In this document: piece by piece, positions 51,033-61,193 of the stretch
Position numbering within the stretch: position 1 is the stretch's first letter
Layout: every line of letters begins with the position of its first letter
Assembly (NCBI RefSeq): GCF_003938655.1
Contig: NZ_RJJT01000002.1
Location: 1-64,000 of the forward strand
Length of the DNA: 64,000 nucleotides
Direction: 5' to 3'
DNA from: Rhizobium pisi
GTDB taxonomy: Bacteria; Pseudomonadota; Alphaproteobacteria; Rhizobiales; Rhizobiaceae
The notes under the pieces: generated by a model
Databases searched by the model: none
Seen by the model: only the letters and a program-made list of their open reading frames with translations
Told to the model about the DNA's origin: nothing
Program-made: the position numbers and the translations under genes

Positions 51033-52480
51033 TCGAAAACCTTTCCAAGGGAGGCGTAGAGAACGGGCCTGGATCTTTTGATCCGGACCGCAAAAAGCGC
51101 GCCAAGAATGCCCACCAGCACCATCGCATAGGGAAACGCCTTGACGATCAGGCTTTCGCTTCCGGAAAGGAGAGAAAGATTGGAAGTGACCAGCACCAGC
51201 GAACCCATGAGGCCAAGCAGCGCCAGCGCCGGCGCGATCATCGTGGTCCAGGCACCGTAGCTGCTCGGCGTCTTGCGGAAGAACATGATGACCGCGACGG
51301 AAACCAGCACCTGCACCAGCAGAATGCCGATACCTGCAAGCGCTGACATCCATGAGAACACGACGGTGTAGGGATCCGCGCCGAAGGTTACGAATAGGGC
51401 AAGCACGATGGCTGCGATCAGACTTTGCAGCAGACCTGCAGCATAGGGTGAGCCATGTTTGGCGTGAACCTTGCCAAGCACCTTTGCAGCTAGGCCTTCC
51501 CGGCCGAGGGCGAAGAAATAGCGATTGAGCGTGTTGTGGAAGGACAAGATGCAAGCAAACAGGCTGGTGATAAGCAGCACGTTCATCACCTGGCTCGACC
51601 AGGCACCGAGCACGGAATTGGCGGCAGCGAAGTAGAAACTGTCGAGGCCGGCAGCAGCAGAGGCCTGCACATTGCCCGGACCGTAGAATTGCACGATGGC
51701 CCAGGTGGAGAAGGCATAGAAGAGCGTGATGAGCAGCACGGCGACATAGGTGGCGCGGGGAATGGTCTTTTCCGGATCTTCGGCTTCCTCGCCGAAAATG
51801 GCCGTGGCCTCGAAGCCGATGAAGGAACCGATGACGAAGACCAGCGCCACACCAAGACCTGGCGTAAAGACCGACGATGGGGCGAAGGAGGAGAAGGTGA
51901 TGCCTTCCGGTCCGCCGCCTGAAAAGACGATGGCGAGATCGAGAACCAGCAATATGGCGATTTCGGCAATCATGCAGACGCCCAGAATCGCGCCTGAGAA
52001 GGCGATGTTGCGCTGACCGCAGACGAGCACGACGACAAGTGCTGCGAAGGCCCAAGCCCACCAGGGCAGGACCAGCCCAAGCGGCGCGATAGCATTGGCC
52101 ATGAAGAAACCGAACAGCCCATAGATGGCGACCTGAACCGCGCTATAGGTGACCAGCGCCATGAAGGCGCCACCCACACCAGCCGGCTTGCCGATGCCGT
52201 GGGTGATATAGGTGTAGAAGGCACCTGCCCCGCCCACATGGCGACTCATGGCGGTAAAGCCGACCGAGAAGAGCAGGTAGAGCAGGCCGGCGAGCACGAA
52301 CGCGCCGGGAACGCCTGCGCCATTGCCAAAAGCAAAGGCGGCCGGCGAAGCGCCGACGACAGCGGTGAGCGGCGCGGCCGCTGCGACGACGAAAAACACG
52401 ATATGCGCGAGCCCCACCGAGTCCTTGGCCAGACGATGCTCCGGCGATGATAGTGTGGGCATGCCTGCTTCCAGTGTCAT
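51029..52480 (-). CDS. APC-family amine/amino-acid permease
   Basis: A 483-residue protein with about twelve hydrophobic segments. The APC hallmark is HIVFFVVAAAAPLTAVVGAS PAAFAFGNGAGVPGAF in helix 1, and GFEATAIFGEEAEDPEKTIP RA in helix 6 is the conserved region before the intracellular loop. It imports an amine or amino acid, probably the substrate of the amine oxidase encoded downstream. GAGGG precedes the ATG at 52480. Confidence 0.85.
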   Translation of the reverse strand: MTLEAGMPTLSSPEHRLAKDSVGLAHIVFFVVAAAAPLTAVVGASPAAFAFGNGAGVPGAFVLAGLLYLLFSVGFTAMSRHVGGAGAFYTYITHGIGKPAGVGGAFMALVTYSAVQVAIYGLFGFFMANAIAPLGLVLPWWAWAFAALVVVLVCGQRNIAFSGAILGVCMIAEIAILLVLDLAIVFSGGGPEGITFSSFAPSSVFTPGLGVALVFVIGSFIGFEATAIFGEEAEDPEKTIPRATYVAVLLITLFYAFSTWAIVQFYGPGNVQASAAAGLDSFYFAAANSVLGAWSSQVMNVLLITSLFACILSFHNTLNRYFFALGREGLAAKVLGKVHAKHGSPYAAGLLQSLIAAIVLALFVTFGADPYTVVFSWMSALAGIGILLVQVLVSVAVIMFFRKTPSSYGAWTTMIAPALALLGLMGSLVLVTSNLSLLSGSESLIVKAFPYAMVLVGILGALFAVRIKRSRPVLYASLGKVFE

Positions 52481-52600
52481 GGAGAACCCTCTTTGCTTGT
52501 TTGTTAGCAGGAAGGTAGGCGCGGCGATCTGGCCCCGAAATTGCAGTTTGTGCCAATGAATCGATAATTCGCGCCACTGAGGTCACCGGAGACGCTGAAA
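52481..52600. promoter_or_regulatory. Divergent promoter region of amine permease and AraC regulator
   Basis: A 120-bp gap between divergent start codons. It must hold both promoters and the likely AraC-type operator. TTTGTGCCAATG and nearby AT-rich bases are visible, but no clear repeat. Confidence 0.4.
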
Positions 52601-53635
52601 ATGGCAGTTGCATCGCATTTGGTCAGCCGCATGCCCGCAGTTGCTTCAATTCGAGCTTCTGTTTTGATCCCGCTGGTCCAACAAATCGATAAAAGATCCG
52701 GGAAAACCGACCTTCTTCTGGCTTCGCACGGCATTCTGCGCTCGCAACTGGAAGATCCCTATGCTGTCCTGCCCATGGCCCGTTATGTCGCGCTGTTCGA
52801 GGAAGCGGCGACAATGACCGGCGAACCAGTACTGGGAGCTCGCATGGGCACCGGATTCAAGCCCGCCGACATCGGCCCGATCGGCATGCTTTTCGCGCTC
52901 TCGCCGACTGTTCGCAGCGCTTTCGAACGGCTGTCGAAATATGTGAACGCGGTGCAGGGCGCGACCAGTTCCGGTGTGTTCGAGGAGAATGGCGATTTTG
53001 TCTGGAGCTACCGGATCGTCGATCCCAGCATGTGGCCGCGCCGGCAGGACAGCGAATTCACGATCGCCGCCTCCTGTCAGCTCGTCCGTTCGTGCTTCCG
53101 CCGTGGCTGGCGGCCGATCGAAATCCAGCTCGAGCATCACGCCCCGCGCGACGCCAGTGTGCTGGAACGCATCTATGGGACGCCCATCCTTTTCGGCCAA
53201 TCCGGCAACCGGATCGTCATCGCCAAGGCGGATGCAGATCGTGTCCACCGCGCGGAAGACAAAAGCCTGATCGAAATCCTGGAGCGGCATATCGGCGATC
53301 TGGTCAACGAGCCAGCGGCGGACGATAGTGTCAGGGAAAAGGTCCAGGCTCTGATCAGCATCTATCTGGGCCGCAAGCCGATTATGGTCGCAAACCTGGC
53401 TGCCGAACTGAAGATGTCGACGCGAAGCCTGCAGCGCCGGCTGTCGGAGGAAGGCGTGTCGCTTCGCGATCTCGTTCGCCAACACCGCCAGACACTCGCC
53501 GCCCACTATCTCGCTGACCGAAAAGCCGCACCGATGTCCGAGGTGGCGCGTGTGCTGGGCTATGCGGACAACACTGTGCTCTGGCGTGCTCTACGGTCCT
53601 GGGACAAGAAAGAACCCCCATCTTCGATAGGTTGA
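52601..53635 (+). CDS. AraC-family regulator of amine catabolism
   Basis: A 344-residue regulator. An N-terminal arabinose-binding-like domain of the OruR type covers residues ~20-210 (ILRSQLEDPYAVLPMARYVA LFEEA). A C-terminal pair of helix-turn-helix motifs includes MVANLAAELKMSTRSLQRRL SEEG and MSEVARVLGYADNTVLWRAL. Position divergent from the APC permease-amine oxidase operon suggests amine-responsive activation of that operon. Confidence 0.85.
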   Translation: MAVASHLVSRMPAVASIRASVLIPLVQQIDKRSGKTDLLLASHGILRSQLEDPYAVLPMARYVALFEEAATMTGEPVLGARMGTGFKPADIGPIGMLFALSPTVRSAFERLSKYVNAVQGATSSGVFEENGDFVWSYRIVDPSMWPRRQDSEFTIAASCQLVRSCFRRGWRPIEIQLEHHAPRDASVLERIYGTPILFGQSGNRIVIAKADADRVHRAEDKSLIEILERHIGDLVNEPAADDSVREKVQALISIYLGRKPIMVANLAAELKMSTRSLQRRLSEEGVSLRDLVRQHRQTLAAHYLADRKAAPMSEVARVLGYADNTVLWRALRSWDKKEPPSSIG

Positions 53636-53664
53636 ATCGCAACAGAGATCGCCCGATCGCTGCT

Positions 53665-54030
53665 CTACTGCGTCGCGCCGAAGAAGGCGAGCCGGGTGAA
53701 GATCGTGTAGTCCGCTTCCGATACCATCAGCGCCACAAAAACCAGCACCAGCAGCGGCGGCAGCAGGATGGCGTAGACGAGCGCCAGCCGTTCCCAGGCC
53801 ATGTGCATGAAGACGGCGACGATGAGGCCAGCCTTCAGCATCATAAACAGCAGGATCAGCGTCCATCTCAGATAGCTTTGGAAGCCGAGATAGTCGACCA
53901 TGTAGGAGGCCGCGCTGAGGACGAAGAGCAGGCCCCAGACGAAGAAGTAGAGCCCGATCGGGTGCTGCTGTCCGGTATGTGCCTGTGCATGCGCCGTTTG
54001 GACTTGTGCATGCGCCGTTGTCTCGCTCAT
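53665..54030 (-). CDS. Cytochrome oxidase subunit IV-like protein
   Basis: A 121-residue membrane protein with three hydrophobic helices (GLYFFVWGLLFVLSAASYMV, WTLILLFMMLKAGLIVAVFM, LVYAILLPPLLVLVFVALMV) and KAGLIVAVFMHM, typical of the COX4-pro/CtaF-CyoD family. It is a small stabilising subunit. Last gene of the oxidase operon, 7 nt after subunit III. Confidence 0.85.
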   Translation of the reverse strand: MSETTAHAQVQTAHAQAHTGQQHPIGLYFFVWGLLFVLSAASYMVDYLGFQSYLRWTLILLFMMLKAGLIVAVFMHMAWERLALVYAILLPPLLVLVFVALMVSEADYTIFTRLAFFGATQ

Positions 54031-54037
54031 GACGACC

Positions 54038-54763
54038 TCACCACAGATAGAAAAACGCGAAGATGAAGACCCAGACCAGGTCGACGAAGTGCCAGTAGAG
54101 GCCCATGATCTCGACGGCCTCGTAGCGGCCCTTCCGGCTGGTGAAGAAGCCGCGCCGTTCCACGTCGAAATCGCCGCGCCAGACCTTGCGAGCGACGATG
54201 ATGAGGAAGATGACGCCGATCGTCACATGCGTGCCGTGAAAACCGGTGATCATGAAGAAGGTCGATCCGAACTGGGCCGCGCCCCACGGGTTCTCCCAGG
54301 GGCGCACGCCTTCGGTGATCAGCTTCGTCCATTCGAAGGCCTGCATGCTGACGAAGGTTGCGCCGAGAAGCGCTGTCAGCAGCATCAGGATCGCCGTCGT
54401 GCGGCGGTCGCGGCGATAGCCGAAATTGACCGCCATCGCCATGGTGCCGCTGCTCGAGATCAGCACGAAGGTCATGATCGCGATCAGAATGAGTGGCACG
54501 TCCCGGCCGCCGATATGGAGCGCGAAGACCTCGCTCGGATTGGGCCATGGGACGGGCGTCGACATGCGCGCGGTCATATAGGCGATGAGGAAACAGCCGA
54601 AGACGAAGGTGTCGCTGAGCAGAAAAATCCACATCATCGCCTTGCCCCAGGAGGCGGTCTTGAAGGCGCGCTGATCCGAACTGAAATCAGCGGCGACACC
54701 GCGAAGGCCTGATGGCCTGAGGTCTGCCCCGCCGTGTGTCTCGATAGTCTGTGCCATCTGCAC
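54038..54763 (-). CDS. Cytochrome c oxidase subunit III
   Basis: A 241-residue protein with about five membrane helices: MMWIFLLSDTFVFGCFLIAY MT, LILIAIMTFVLISSSGTMAM, HGTHVTIGVIFLIIVARKVW and YWHFVDLVWVFIFAFFYLW. The conserved Glu-type position in WTKLITEG and the YWHFVDLVW ending identify heme-copper oxidase subunit III. It starts 3 nt after the other subunit III-like gene. Confidence 0.9.
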   Translation of the reverse strand: MQMAQTIETHGGADLRPSGLRGVAADFSSDQRAFKTASWGKAMMWIFLLSDTFVFGCFLIAYMTARMSTPVPWPNPSEVFALHIGGRDVPLILIAIMTFVLISSSGTMAMAVNFGYRRDRRTTAILMLLTALLGATFVSMQAFEWTKLITEGVRPWENPWGAAQFGSTFFMITGFHGTHVTIGVIFLIIVARKVWRGDFDVERRGFFTSRKGRYEAVEIMGLYWHFVDLVWVFIFAFFYLW

Positions 54764-54766
54764 CCC

Positions 54767-55480
54767 CTAGCTAATCAACGTGCGGCAGAGATCGACGAAA
54801 TCATTGGCCCAGCCGGCAAACAGCGCGAAGAGCAGCAGCCACACGGCGAGCATGAAATGCGAATAGATGGTGGACAGATCGACGCTGAGCCGCAGCCTTT
54901 CCGGCTGAACGTCGGCGGCGAATGCCCTGACCGTCGTGTGCGCGAGCACCGCAAGTCCGCCAAGGATATGCAGCCCGTGCAGGCCGGTCAGCATATAGAA
55001 AAAGCTGTTGGCGGGATTATCGGCGAGCACATAGCCGGCCGCGGTCAGTTCCCGCCATGCCTGGATCTGCCCGGCGAGAAAGAACACTGCCAGGGCAAGT
55101 GCCGTAGCGAGCGCCGGCCGCAGGCTCTCCATACGGCCTTGCTGCGCTTCGCGTTTGGCCCATTGGAGCGCGGCACTGCTGAGGGCTAGTGCTGTGGTGT
55201 TTACCCAAAGGAGGCGCGGAACCGGCATCCCCCACCAGTCGGCCGAGGCCGCGCGCATGAAATAGGCGCTGACGGCAAGGCTGAAGAGCGCGCCGACGAC
55301 GCCGAGAAACACGAAGAGACCGATCTTCACCGCCGGCACGGGCGGCCGGTCGACGCCGTGATGATCCGGCAGCAGCACCGAGCCGGTTTCGAGCCACGGC
55401 TTCGAGGTCAGCCGCTGCCCGGAGAGCCACCAGATCATGATGGCGGCGATGGCAGCCAGAAAGATCAGCACGACGCTCAT
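54767..55480 (-). CDS. Second subunit III-like cytochrome oxidase protein
   Basis: A 237-residue protein with about seven hydrophobic segments, including FFYMLTGLHGLHILGGLAVL and YSHFMLAVWLLLFALFAGWA, which match heme-copper oxidase subunit III (HGLHI, YSHF-x-x-x-W). Two different subunit III-like proteins in one operon recall the coxO/coxP pair of Bradyrhizobium coxMNOP. It overlaps the subunit I gene by 4 nt. Confidence 0.8.
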   Translation of the reverse strand: MSVVLIFLAAIAAIMIWWLSGQRLTSKPWLETGSVLLPDHHGVDRPPVPAVKIGLFVFLGVVGALFSLAVSAYFMRAASADWWGMPVPRLLWVNTTALALSSAALQWAKREAQQGRMESLRPALATALALAVFFLAGQIQAWRELTAAGYVLADNPANSFFYMLTGLHGLHILGGLAVLAHTTVRAFAADVQPERLRLSVDLSTIYSHFMLAVWLLLFALFAGWANDFVDLCRTLIS

Positions 55481-57246
55481 GCCGGAACCTCGCGGGTGAC
55501 GCCATCGCTTGCCGGCACATTCTGCGGTATGAAATCCTCAGCCGCTCCCGGCACGCTGTAATCATAGGCCCAGCGGTAGACGACAGGCAGGTCCCTGCCC
55601 CAATTGCCGTGGGCCGGTGGCGTCTGCGGCGTCTGCCATTCCAGCGTCGTTGCCCGCCATGGGTTGCCGCCCGCCTCCCGGCCCCGGAAAAGACTCCAGA
55701 CCAGGTTGAACAGGAAGACCATCTGCCCGGCCCCAACGACGAGCGCCATTACGGTTATGAAGATATTCAGCGTATGGGCCGAAGGTGGAACGAAGGCCGT
55801 CTCTCCCATCTCGAAATAGCGGCGCGGCACGCCGAGCAGGCCGAGATAATGCATCGGAAAAAAGATCGCATAGGTGCCGAGGAAGGTGATCCAGAAGTGG
55901 ATCTGGCCGAGCGTCTCGTCCAGCATGCGTCCCGTCACCTTCGGATACCAGTGATAGATCGCCCCGAAGATGACGAGGATCGGCGCCACCCCCATGACCA
56001 TGTGGAAGTGCGCCACGACGAACATCGTATCCGACAGCGGCACGTCGACAACGACATTGCCGAGGAAGAGGCCGGTCAGCCCGCCATTGACGAAGGTGAC
56101 GATGAAGGCGAGCGCAAAGAGCATGGGCAGCGTCAAGTGAATGTCGCCGCGCCACAGCGTCAGCACCCAGTTGTAGACCTTGATCGCCGTCGGGATGGCG
56201 ATGATCAGCGTCGTGGTAGCGAAGAAGAAGCCGAAGGCCGGGTGCATGCCGCTGACATACATGTGGTGCGCCCAGACGACGAAACTTAAGGCCCCGATGA
56301 TGACGATCGCCCAGACCATCATCCGGTAACCGAAAATGTTCTTGCGCGCATGCGTGCTGATCAGATCCGAAACGATGCCGAAGGCCGGCAGCGCCACGAT
56401 ATAGACTTCGGGATGGCCGAAGAACCAGAAGAGGTGCTGGAAGAGGATCGGGCTGCCGCCGCCATGCTGGAGCTGCGTGCCCATCTCGACGATGGCGGGC
56501 ATGAAGAAGCTGGTGCCGAGCACCCGGTCGAACAGCATCATGACGCAGGCGACGAAGAGCGCGGGAAAGGCAAGCAGCGCCATCACGGTCGCGGTGAAGA
56601 TTCCCCAGACGGTGAGCGGCATCCGCATCAGCGTCATGCCGCGCGCGCGGCCCTGCAGCACCGTCACGACATAGTTCAGCCCGCCCATGGTGAAGCCGAT
56701 GATGAAGACGATCAGCGAGGTGAGCATCAGGAGGATGCCCCAGTCCTTGCCGCCTGGCGTGCCCGACAGAACCGATTGCGGCGGATAAAGTGTCCAGCCG
56801 GCGCCCGTCGGGCCGCCGGGGGCGAAGAAGCCCGCAACAAGGATCAGCACCGCAAGCAGATAGATCCAGTAGCTCAGCATGTTCGCGTAGGGAAACACCA
56901 TGTCGCGCGCGCCGACCATCAGCGGAATGAGGTAGTTGCCGAAGCCGCCGAGGAAGAGCGCGGTCAGGAGATAGATCACCATGATCATGCCGTGCATGGT
57001 GATGAACTGGTAATAGTGATCGGCATCGATGAAGGAGAGAGCGCCGGGAAAGGCGAGCTGAATCCGCATCAGCCAGGAAAGCACCAGCGCCACCAGGCCG
57101 ATCGAGATCGCAGTAATCGAATATTGCACGGCGATGATCTTGGCATCCTGGCTGAACACATATTTGGTCCACCAGCTGTGCGGATGATAAAGCTCGACAT
57201 CCTCGACTTCGGCGGATGGGATGCTGCCGGATGGAATCTCGACCAT
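55477..57246 (-). CDS. coxN: Cytochrome c oxidase subunit I (CoxN-like)
   Basis: A 589-residue 12-helix protein. Visible ligands: low-spin haem His in YQFITMHGMIMV; CuB His and cross-linked Tyr with the K-channel Glu region in WFFGHPEVYIVALPAFG; CuB His pair in WAHHMYVSGM; haem His pair in VVAHFHMVMG. It reduces oxygen to water. ATG 57246 is chosen (GGGAAGAGAG upstream; begins MVEIPSG). Gene order II-I-III-III-IV resembles Bradyrhizobium coxMNOP, a second aa3-type oxidase. Confidence 0.9.
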   Translation of the reverse strand: MVEIPSGSIPSAEVEDVELYHPHSWWTKYVFSQDAKIIAVQYSITAISIGLVALVLSWLMRIQLAFPGALSFIDADHYYQFITMHGMIMVIYLLTALFLGGFGNYLIPLMVGARDMVFPYANMLSYWIYLLAVLILVAGFFAPGGPTGAGWTLYPPQSVLSGTPGGKDWGILLMLTSLIVFIIGFTMGGLNYVVTVLQGRARGMTLMRMPLTVWGIFTATVMALLAFPALFVACVMMLFDRVLGTSFFMPAIVEMGTQLQHGGGSPILFQHLFWFFGHPEVYIVALPAFGIVSDLISTHARKNIFGYRMMVWAIVIIGALSFVVWAHHMYVSGMHPAFGFFFATTTLIIAIPTAIKVYNWVLTLWRGDIHLTLPMLFALAFIVTFVNGGLTGLFLGNVVVDVPLSDTMFVVAHFHMVMGVAPILVIFGAIYHWYPKVTGRMLDETLGQIHFWITFLGTYAIFFPMHYLGLLGVPRRYFEMGETAFVPPSAHTLNIFITVMALVVGAGQMVFLFNLVWSLFRGREAGGNPWRATTLEWQTPQTPPAHGNWGRDLPVVYRWAYDYSVPGAAEDFIPQNVPASDGVTREVPA

Positions 57247-57298
57247 AATCTCTCTTCCCTTCCTTTCCCCGATGCGGCCTCCGGCCGTCCTCACCACG

Positions 57299-58117
57299 TC
57301 AGTTTGCCGGCGGCGGCTCTCCCGACGACGCCGTCAATTGGGTGAATGTCTGCTGTTGCCCGAGCCAGGTCTGGTAGTCCGCGTCATTATCGACGACGAC
57401 AGTGCCGCGCATCTGCGGATGGCCGACGCCGCAGAGTTCGGCGCAGAGGATTTCGAAGGTGCCGGTGCGCGTCGGCGTCAGCCAGAAATAGGTAACCATG
57501 CCGGGGATCATGTCCATCTTGGCGCGAAATTCCGGCACGTAGAAATCGTGGAGAACATCGATCGAGCGCAGCAGGATATGCACTGGCTTGCCGATCGGCA
57601 GATGCAGCTCGCCGCCTTCGACGATGATGTCGTCGAGGCCGGTCGCGTCGTTCTTGTCGAGGCCGAGCGGGTTTTCGGGCGTGACGTCGCGCGTGTCGGC
57701 GCGGCCGAGCTTTCCGTCCGCCCCCGGCAGGCGGAAGCTCCACAGCCATTGCTGGCTGACGACCTCGACCGAAGCGGCATCGGCAGGCACCGTGATGAAC
57801 TGGTTCCAGACGATGAGGCCGGGCGCCAGCATCGCGGCGACGCCGACCGCCGTTCCCGAGGCGAGCATCACTTCGAGCCTGCGGTTCTCAGGCTCGTAAT
57901 GCGCCTTGTTGCCCGGCTTGTGGCGGAAGCGATAAACGCAATAGGCCATGAACGAAACCACCGCCACGAAGACGATGCCGGTGATCCAGAAGGTGATGAC
58001 GAGGGTGCTGTCGATATAGGTCCAGTTGGACGCGATGGGCGTCCACCACCAAGGGCTCAGCACATGGAACAGCACGGAGCCGACGACAATCAGGACGAGG
58101 ATCAGCACGACAGCCAT
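57299..58117 (-). CDS. coxM: Cytochrome c oxidase subunit II (CoxM-like)
   Basis: A 272-residue protein. Two N-terminal membrane helices (VVLILVLIVVGSVLFHVL; LVITFWITGIVFVAVVSFMA) and possibly a third hydrophobic segment (AVGVAAMLAPGLIVW) precede the CuA domain. CuA ligands are DVLHDFYVPEFR (His) and CAELCGVGHPQM (Cys, Cys, His, Met). It accepts electrons from cytochrome c. ATG 58117 begins MAVVLIL after GGAGGAG. The in-frame upstream extension is unlikely. Confidence 0.9.
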   Translation of the reverse strand: MAVVLILVLIVVGSVLFHVLSPWWWTPIASNWTYIDSTLVITFWITGIVFVAVVSFMAYCVYRFRHKPGNKAHYEPENRRLEVMLASGTAVGVAAMLAPGLIVWNQFITVPADAASVEVVSQQWLWSFRLPGADGKLGRADTRDVTPENPLGLDKNDATGLDDIIVEGGELHLPIGKPVHILLRSIDVLHDFYVPEFRAKMDMIPGMVTYFWLTPTRTGTFEILCAELCGVGHPQMRGTVVVDNDADYQTWLGQQQTFTQLTASSGEPPPAN

Positions 58118-58285
58118 GTCCGCTCCTCCTCGAGCAGGTTGACCCGTGAAACCACATTCCGCAAAAAAGTCCGTGTTTATTATCGCACAGATAGAAAATA
58201 TCGGCAATTACGGCGATTTAGGCAGAGGCCACGTGATCCGCGACCTGCCATTCGGAGTATTGCCCAGCGTTTGGATTATCGCCCA

Positions 58286-58675
58286 TCATTTCGAATATTG
58301 CTTTAGATAGGCGATGAGATTGGTGATCTCCTGATCGTCCTTCAGGCCGACGAAGGCCATTTTCGTGCCCTTCACTTTCACCCTCGGATTATGGAGATAA
58401 TCCCGCAGCGTCGCTTCGTCCCAGACGAGACCGCCGTTACCGGCATCCTTCATCGAGGCCGAATAGGCGAAATTGGGATGCGTCCCGGCCTTGCGGCCGA
58501 ACAGACCGTTCAGCGACGGGCCGACCTTGTTCGTATCGGAATCGGCGATATGACAGGTCGCGCATTTCTTGAAAACTTCGGCGCCCGCCGTCGCATCGCC
58601 CTCCTGCGCTCCAGCGCCAGCAGGGGAAAGGACAATGACGGATGCGGCGATCAGCAGAACAACACGGTAATCCAC
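58286..58675 (-). CDS. Periplasmic class I cytochrome c
   Basis: A 129-residue protein with a signal peptide (VVLLIAASVIVLSPAGAGA) and one haem site CATCH (near residue 40), with Met in KGTKMAFVG as distal ligand. It is the cytochrome c2/c550 type. GTG 58675 has GGAGGA 10 nt upstream and gives a normal signal peptide; an ATG at 58705 would overlap that site. It is 168 bp upstream of subunit II and probably the oxidase's own electron donor. Confidence 0.9.
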   Translation of the reverse strand: MDYRVVLLIAASVIVLSPAGAGAQEGDATAGAEVFKKCATCHIADSDTNKVGPSLNGLFGRKAGTHPNFAYSASMKDAGNGGLVWDEATLRDYLHNPRVKVKGTKMAFVGLKDDQEITNLIAYLKQYSK

Positions 58676-58835
58676 GGCAAACCCATCCTCCTCAAGCTTG
58701 CCCAACCACTCGCCACTTCTGCCGCCATTGTCGTGCGGCGCATGTTAGCGATGTTTAAAACTTAGTCCTTCGCGGACGCAAGTCAATCGGTTCGGCAATT
58801 CTGCCGCAGGATGGTGGATCCGCTGGTTTCAGCCG

Positions 58836-61193
58836 TCAAAAATCCTCCCATTGCCGATCCGCAGCCGCAGCGGCAGACGAACCGTTGCCGAACGCCACCG
58901 TCAGCTTCTGTTTCAAGGCATGGGCAGGAGATGCGGCCGCTCCTCCTTGGACGAGCGAAATCTGACCTGCGCGAGGCCGTTGTTCGCCATGGTGCTGGGC
59001 GGCGTTGCGGCCGATGGCGCCTGAAGAAACACCGAGCCGGAACTGCGCGAGGCGGTCGGACAAGACGGTGACTTCGGTTGCGAGCGTGTGCGACGCAGCG
59101 TTCGACTCCTCGACCATTGCCGCATTTTGCTGAGTCGACTGGTCCATCTGATTGACGGCGGTGTTGATCTCCTGAAGCCCCGTCGATTGCTCCCTGGCCG
59201 ATTGAACGATCGCGTGGACATTCTGGTTGATCTGCTGCACTTCCTCGACAATTCCATTCAGGACGGCGCCTGTCTGGCTGACAAGATCGACGCCGTGCTT
59301 GACCTGTGCTCCAGATGAAATGATGAGGGCCTTGATCTCCTTGGCCGCGTTGGCTGAGCGCTGGGCAAGTTCACGGACTTCCTGGGCGACCACGGCAAAG
59401 CCCTTGCCGGCCTCACCGGCGCGCGCGGCTTCGACGCCGGCATTGAGGGCAAGCAGATTCGTCTGAAACGCAATGTCGTCGATGACGCCGATGATGTTGG
59501 AGATCGAATTGGACGATTGCTCGATGTCATGCATTGCTTCCACCGCGCGGCGAACAATTTGACCCGAGCGCTCGGCGTTCTCCTTGGTCCGCGTGACCAT
59601 GGATCCTGCCTCCTCGGCGCGAACGGTGGAATCCTTGACCGATGTGGTGATCTGTTCGAGTGCAGCGGCGGTCTCCTCGACGGAGGCAGCCTGCTGTTCC
59701 GTCCGTCGCGCAAGGTCGTCGGCGGCCGAACGAATTTCGTCGGCGCCAGCCTGTATCACCTGCGCATTCTGCGAGAACGACATCATTGCCGAACGCAACT
59801 TGACGACCGAGTCGTTGAAATTGGTTCGGGCTTCATCGAGTGCCGGCGTGAAAGGCCTTTCCAGCGTGACGGTCATGTCGCCTTCCGCAAGTCTCGCAAG
59901 GCCAAGCGCCAGTTCGCCGACGGCAAACTTCACGTCCGCTTCCTGGGCCTGGTTGAGCCGGGTCCGCTCGGCACGTTCCTGATCCTGCTGTATGCGACCA
60001 GCCTCCGCCTCGGATTCGAGTTGCGCCTTATGGCGGTTGCCTTCCAGGAGGAGCTTCAGGGAACGCGCCAGATCCCCGATTTCATCACATGCGTCAACGC
60101 CGCTGATCTGAACGTCGAGTTGACCTGCTGCAATCCCCGCGGTCTCATCGATGACGTTCGAAATCCGGTTGACGAAGCGGCGCGCAATCAGCCAGCCCGC
60201 CAAGCCCAATAGGACCGCGGCCACGCCGGTGCTGATCGCCGCAGCCCGCATGATCGTGTTCAGCTGGGCAAAGAGCGTTGCCTTGGGTACGGACACGATC
60301 GCAAACCAATTCGAGCTTTCCGTAAGCTTCACCGGAACGGCTACCGCCAACGACGCAGTGCCATCCTGGCCTGTGACTTCATGCTCTTCACCGGGATTGG
60401 CGATCAGACGATCCCAGCCCGCCGTTTCCGCTCCGCTCTCAGAGAGACTTTTCCCGATCAGGCCGGCATTTGGATGGCTGACGATCTTTCCGGCAGCGGT
60501 CACAAGGCTGATGAAGCCGGTTTCCATCGGACGAATCTGCGAAAAAGCCTTGTTGGTGTCCTGCAGAGAAAGGTCGAGCCCTGCCACTCCAACCGCTTTG
60601 CCATCGATGACGATCGGCTTGGCGACCGAGGTCATCAGCACGTCCTTGCCGTCGATCGCGTAGAGATAAGGCTCGATGACAGTCGTCTTGCCGGTCTTGA
60701 ACGGGATCTGATAATAATCGCCAGCGCCGGCGACCGTGTAGTCTGTCAAAGCGGCATGCGTAATTTGTCCGCCGCTGCGAACCCAGTAGGGGATGTATCG
60801 ACCGGTCTGGTCATGTCCGTCCTTGTTGACGAACTCCTTGTCTTTTCCATCGAAGGCGTCCGGCTCCCAGCCCGTCCAGGTCCCAAGTACGTTCGCGTTG
60901 GCTGCAAGCATATTCGTCAGGATCTTGTCGGCTCTCGCACGGTCGGCATCTCCGGTCTGCCTCATCGTCGACAGAACCGTGTCGAGACTGTCAACAATGT
61001 GGACAGTGCCCCCGATATCTCGTTCAATCACCACGGCCTCCGACCGGGCGATCTGCCGCATCTGCTCGATGCTTTCCGTACGAATTGCGTGGTACGAGCT
61101 GTAGAATAGGACACCTGAAGCCGCAACAACGGCGATGACGCCGCAAGCGGCAATCGAAAACAAATTACGACCAGTCGTTGATTTAAACAGCAT
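58836..61193 (-). CDS. Methyl-accepting chemotaxis protein with a Cache sensor
   Basis: A 785-residue chemoreceptor. Membrane helix 1 (residues ~10-32), a dCache_1 periplasmic domain (to ~300; [21 protein letters not shown] with the ligand-pocket YWxR-type motif), helix 2 ([20 protein letters not shown]), HAMP and a signalling hairpin tip [32 protein letters not shown]. It ends in QWEDF, a CheR/CheB-docking pentapeptide. Amino-acid-like ligands are typical of this sensor. It stands alone. Start ATG 61193 ([10 protein letters not shown]). Confidence 0.9.
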   Translation of the reverse strand: MLFKSTTGRNLFSIAACGVIAVVAASGVLFYSSYHAIRTESIEQMRQIARSEAVVIERDIGGTVHIVDSLDTVLSTMRQTGDADRARADKILTNMLAANANVLGTWTGWEPDAFDGKDKEFVNKDGHDQTGRYIPYWVRSGGQITHAALTDYTVAGAGDYYQIPFKTGKTTVIEPYLYAIDGKDVLMTSVAKPIVIDGKAVGVAGLDLSLQDTNKAFSQIRPMETGFISLVTAAGKIVSHPNAGLIGKSLSESGAETAGWDRLIANPGEEHEVTGQDGTASLAVAVPVKLTESSNWFAIVSVPKATLFAQLNTIMRAAAISTGVAAVLLGLAGWLIARRFVNRISNVIDETAGIAAGQLDVQISGVDACDEIGDLARSLKLLLEGNRHKAQLESEAEAGRIQQDQERAERTRLNQAQEADVKFAVGELALGLARLAEGDMTVTLERPFTPALDEARTNFNDSVVKLRSAMMSFSQNAQVIQAGADEIRSAADDLARRTEQQAASVEETAAALEQITTSVKDSTVRAEEAGSMVTRTKENAERSGQIVRRAVEAMHDIEQSSNSISNIIGVIDDIAFQTNLLALNAGVEAARAGEAGKGFAVVAQEVRELAQRSANAAKEIKALIISSGAQVKHGVDLVSQTGAVLNGIVEEVQQINQNVHAIVQSAREQSTGLQEINTAVNQMDQSTQQNAAMVEESNAASHTLATEVTVLSDRLAQFRLGVSSGAIGRNAAQHHGEQRPRAGQISLVQGGAAASPAHALKQKLTVAFGNGSSAAAAADRQWEDF

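Noticed and set aside
55562..57172. A 536-codon minus-strand frame within the subunit I gene
   Set aside because: It has His/Arg-rich shadow composition; the true subunit I frame has all haem and copper ligands.
58118..58285. FNR/FixK box (TTGAT-N4-ATCAA) before the cytochrome oxidase operon
   Set aside because: No such palindrome is visible upstream of subunit II or of the cytochrome c gene.
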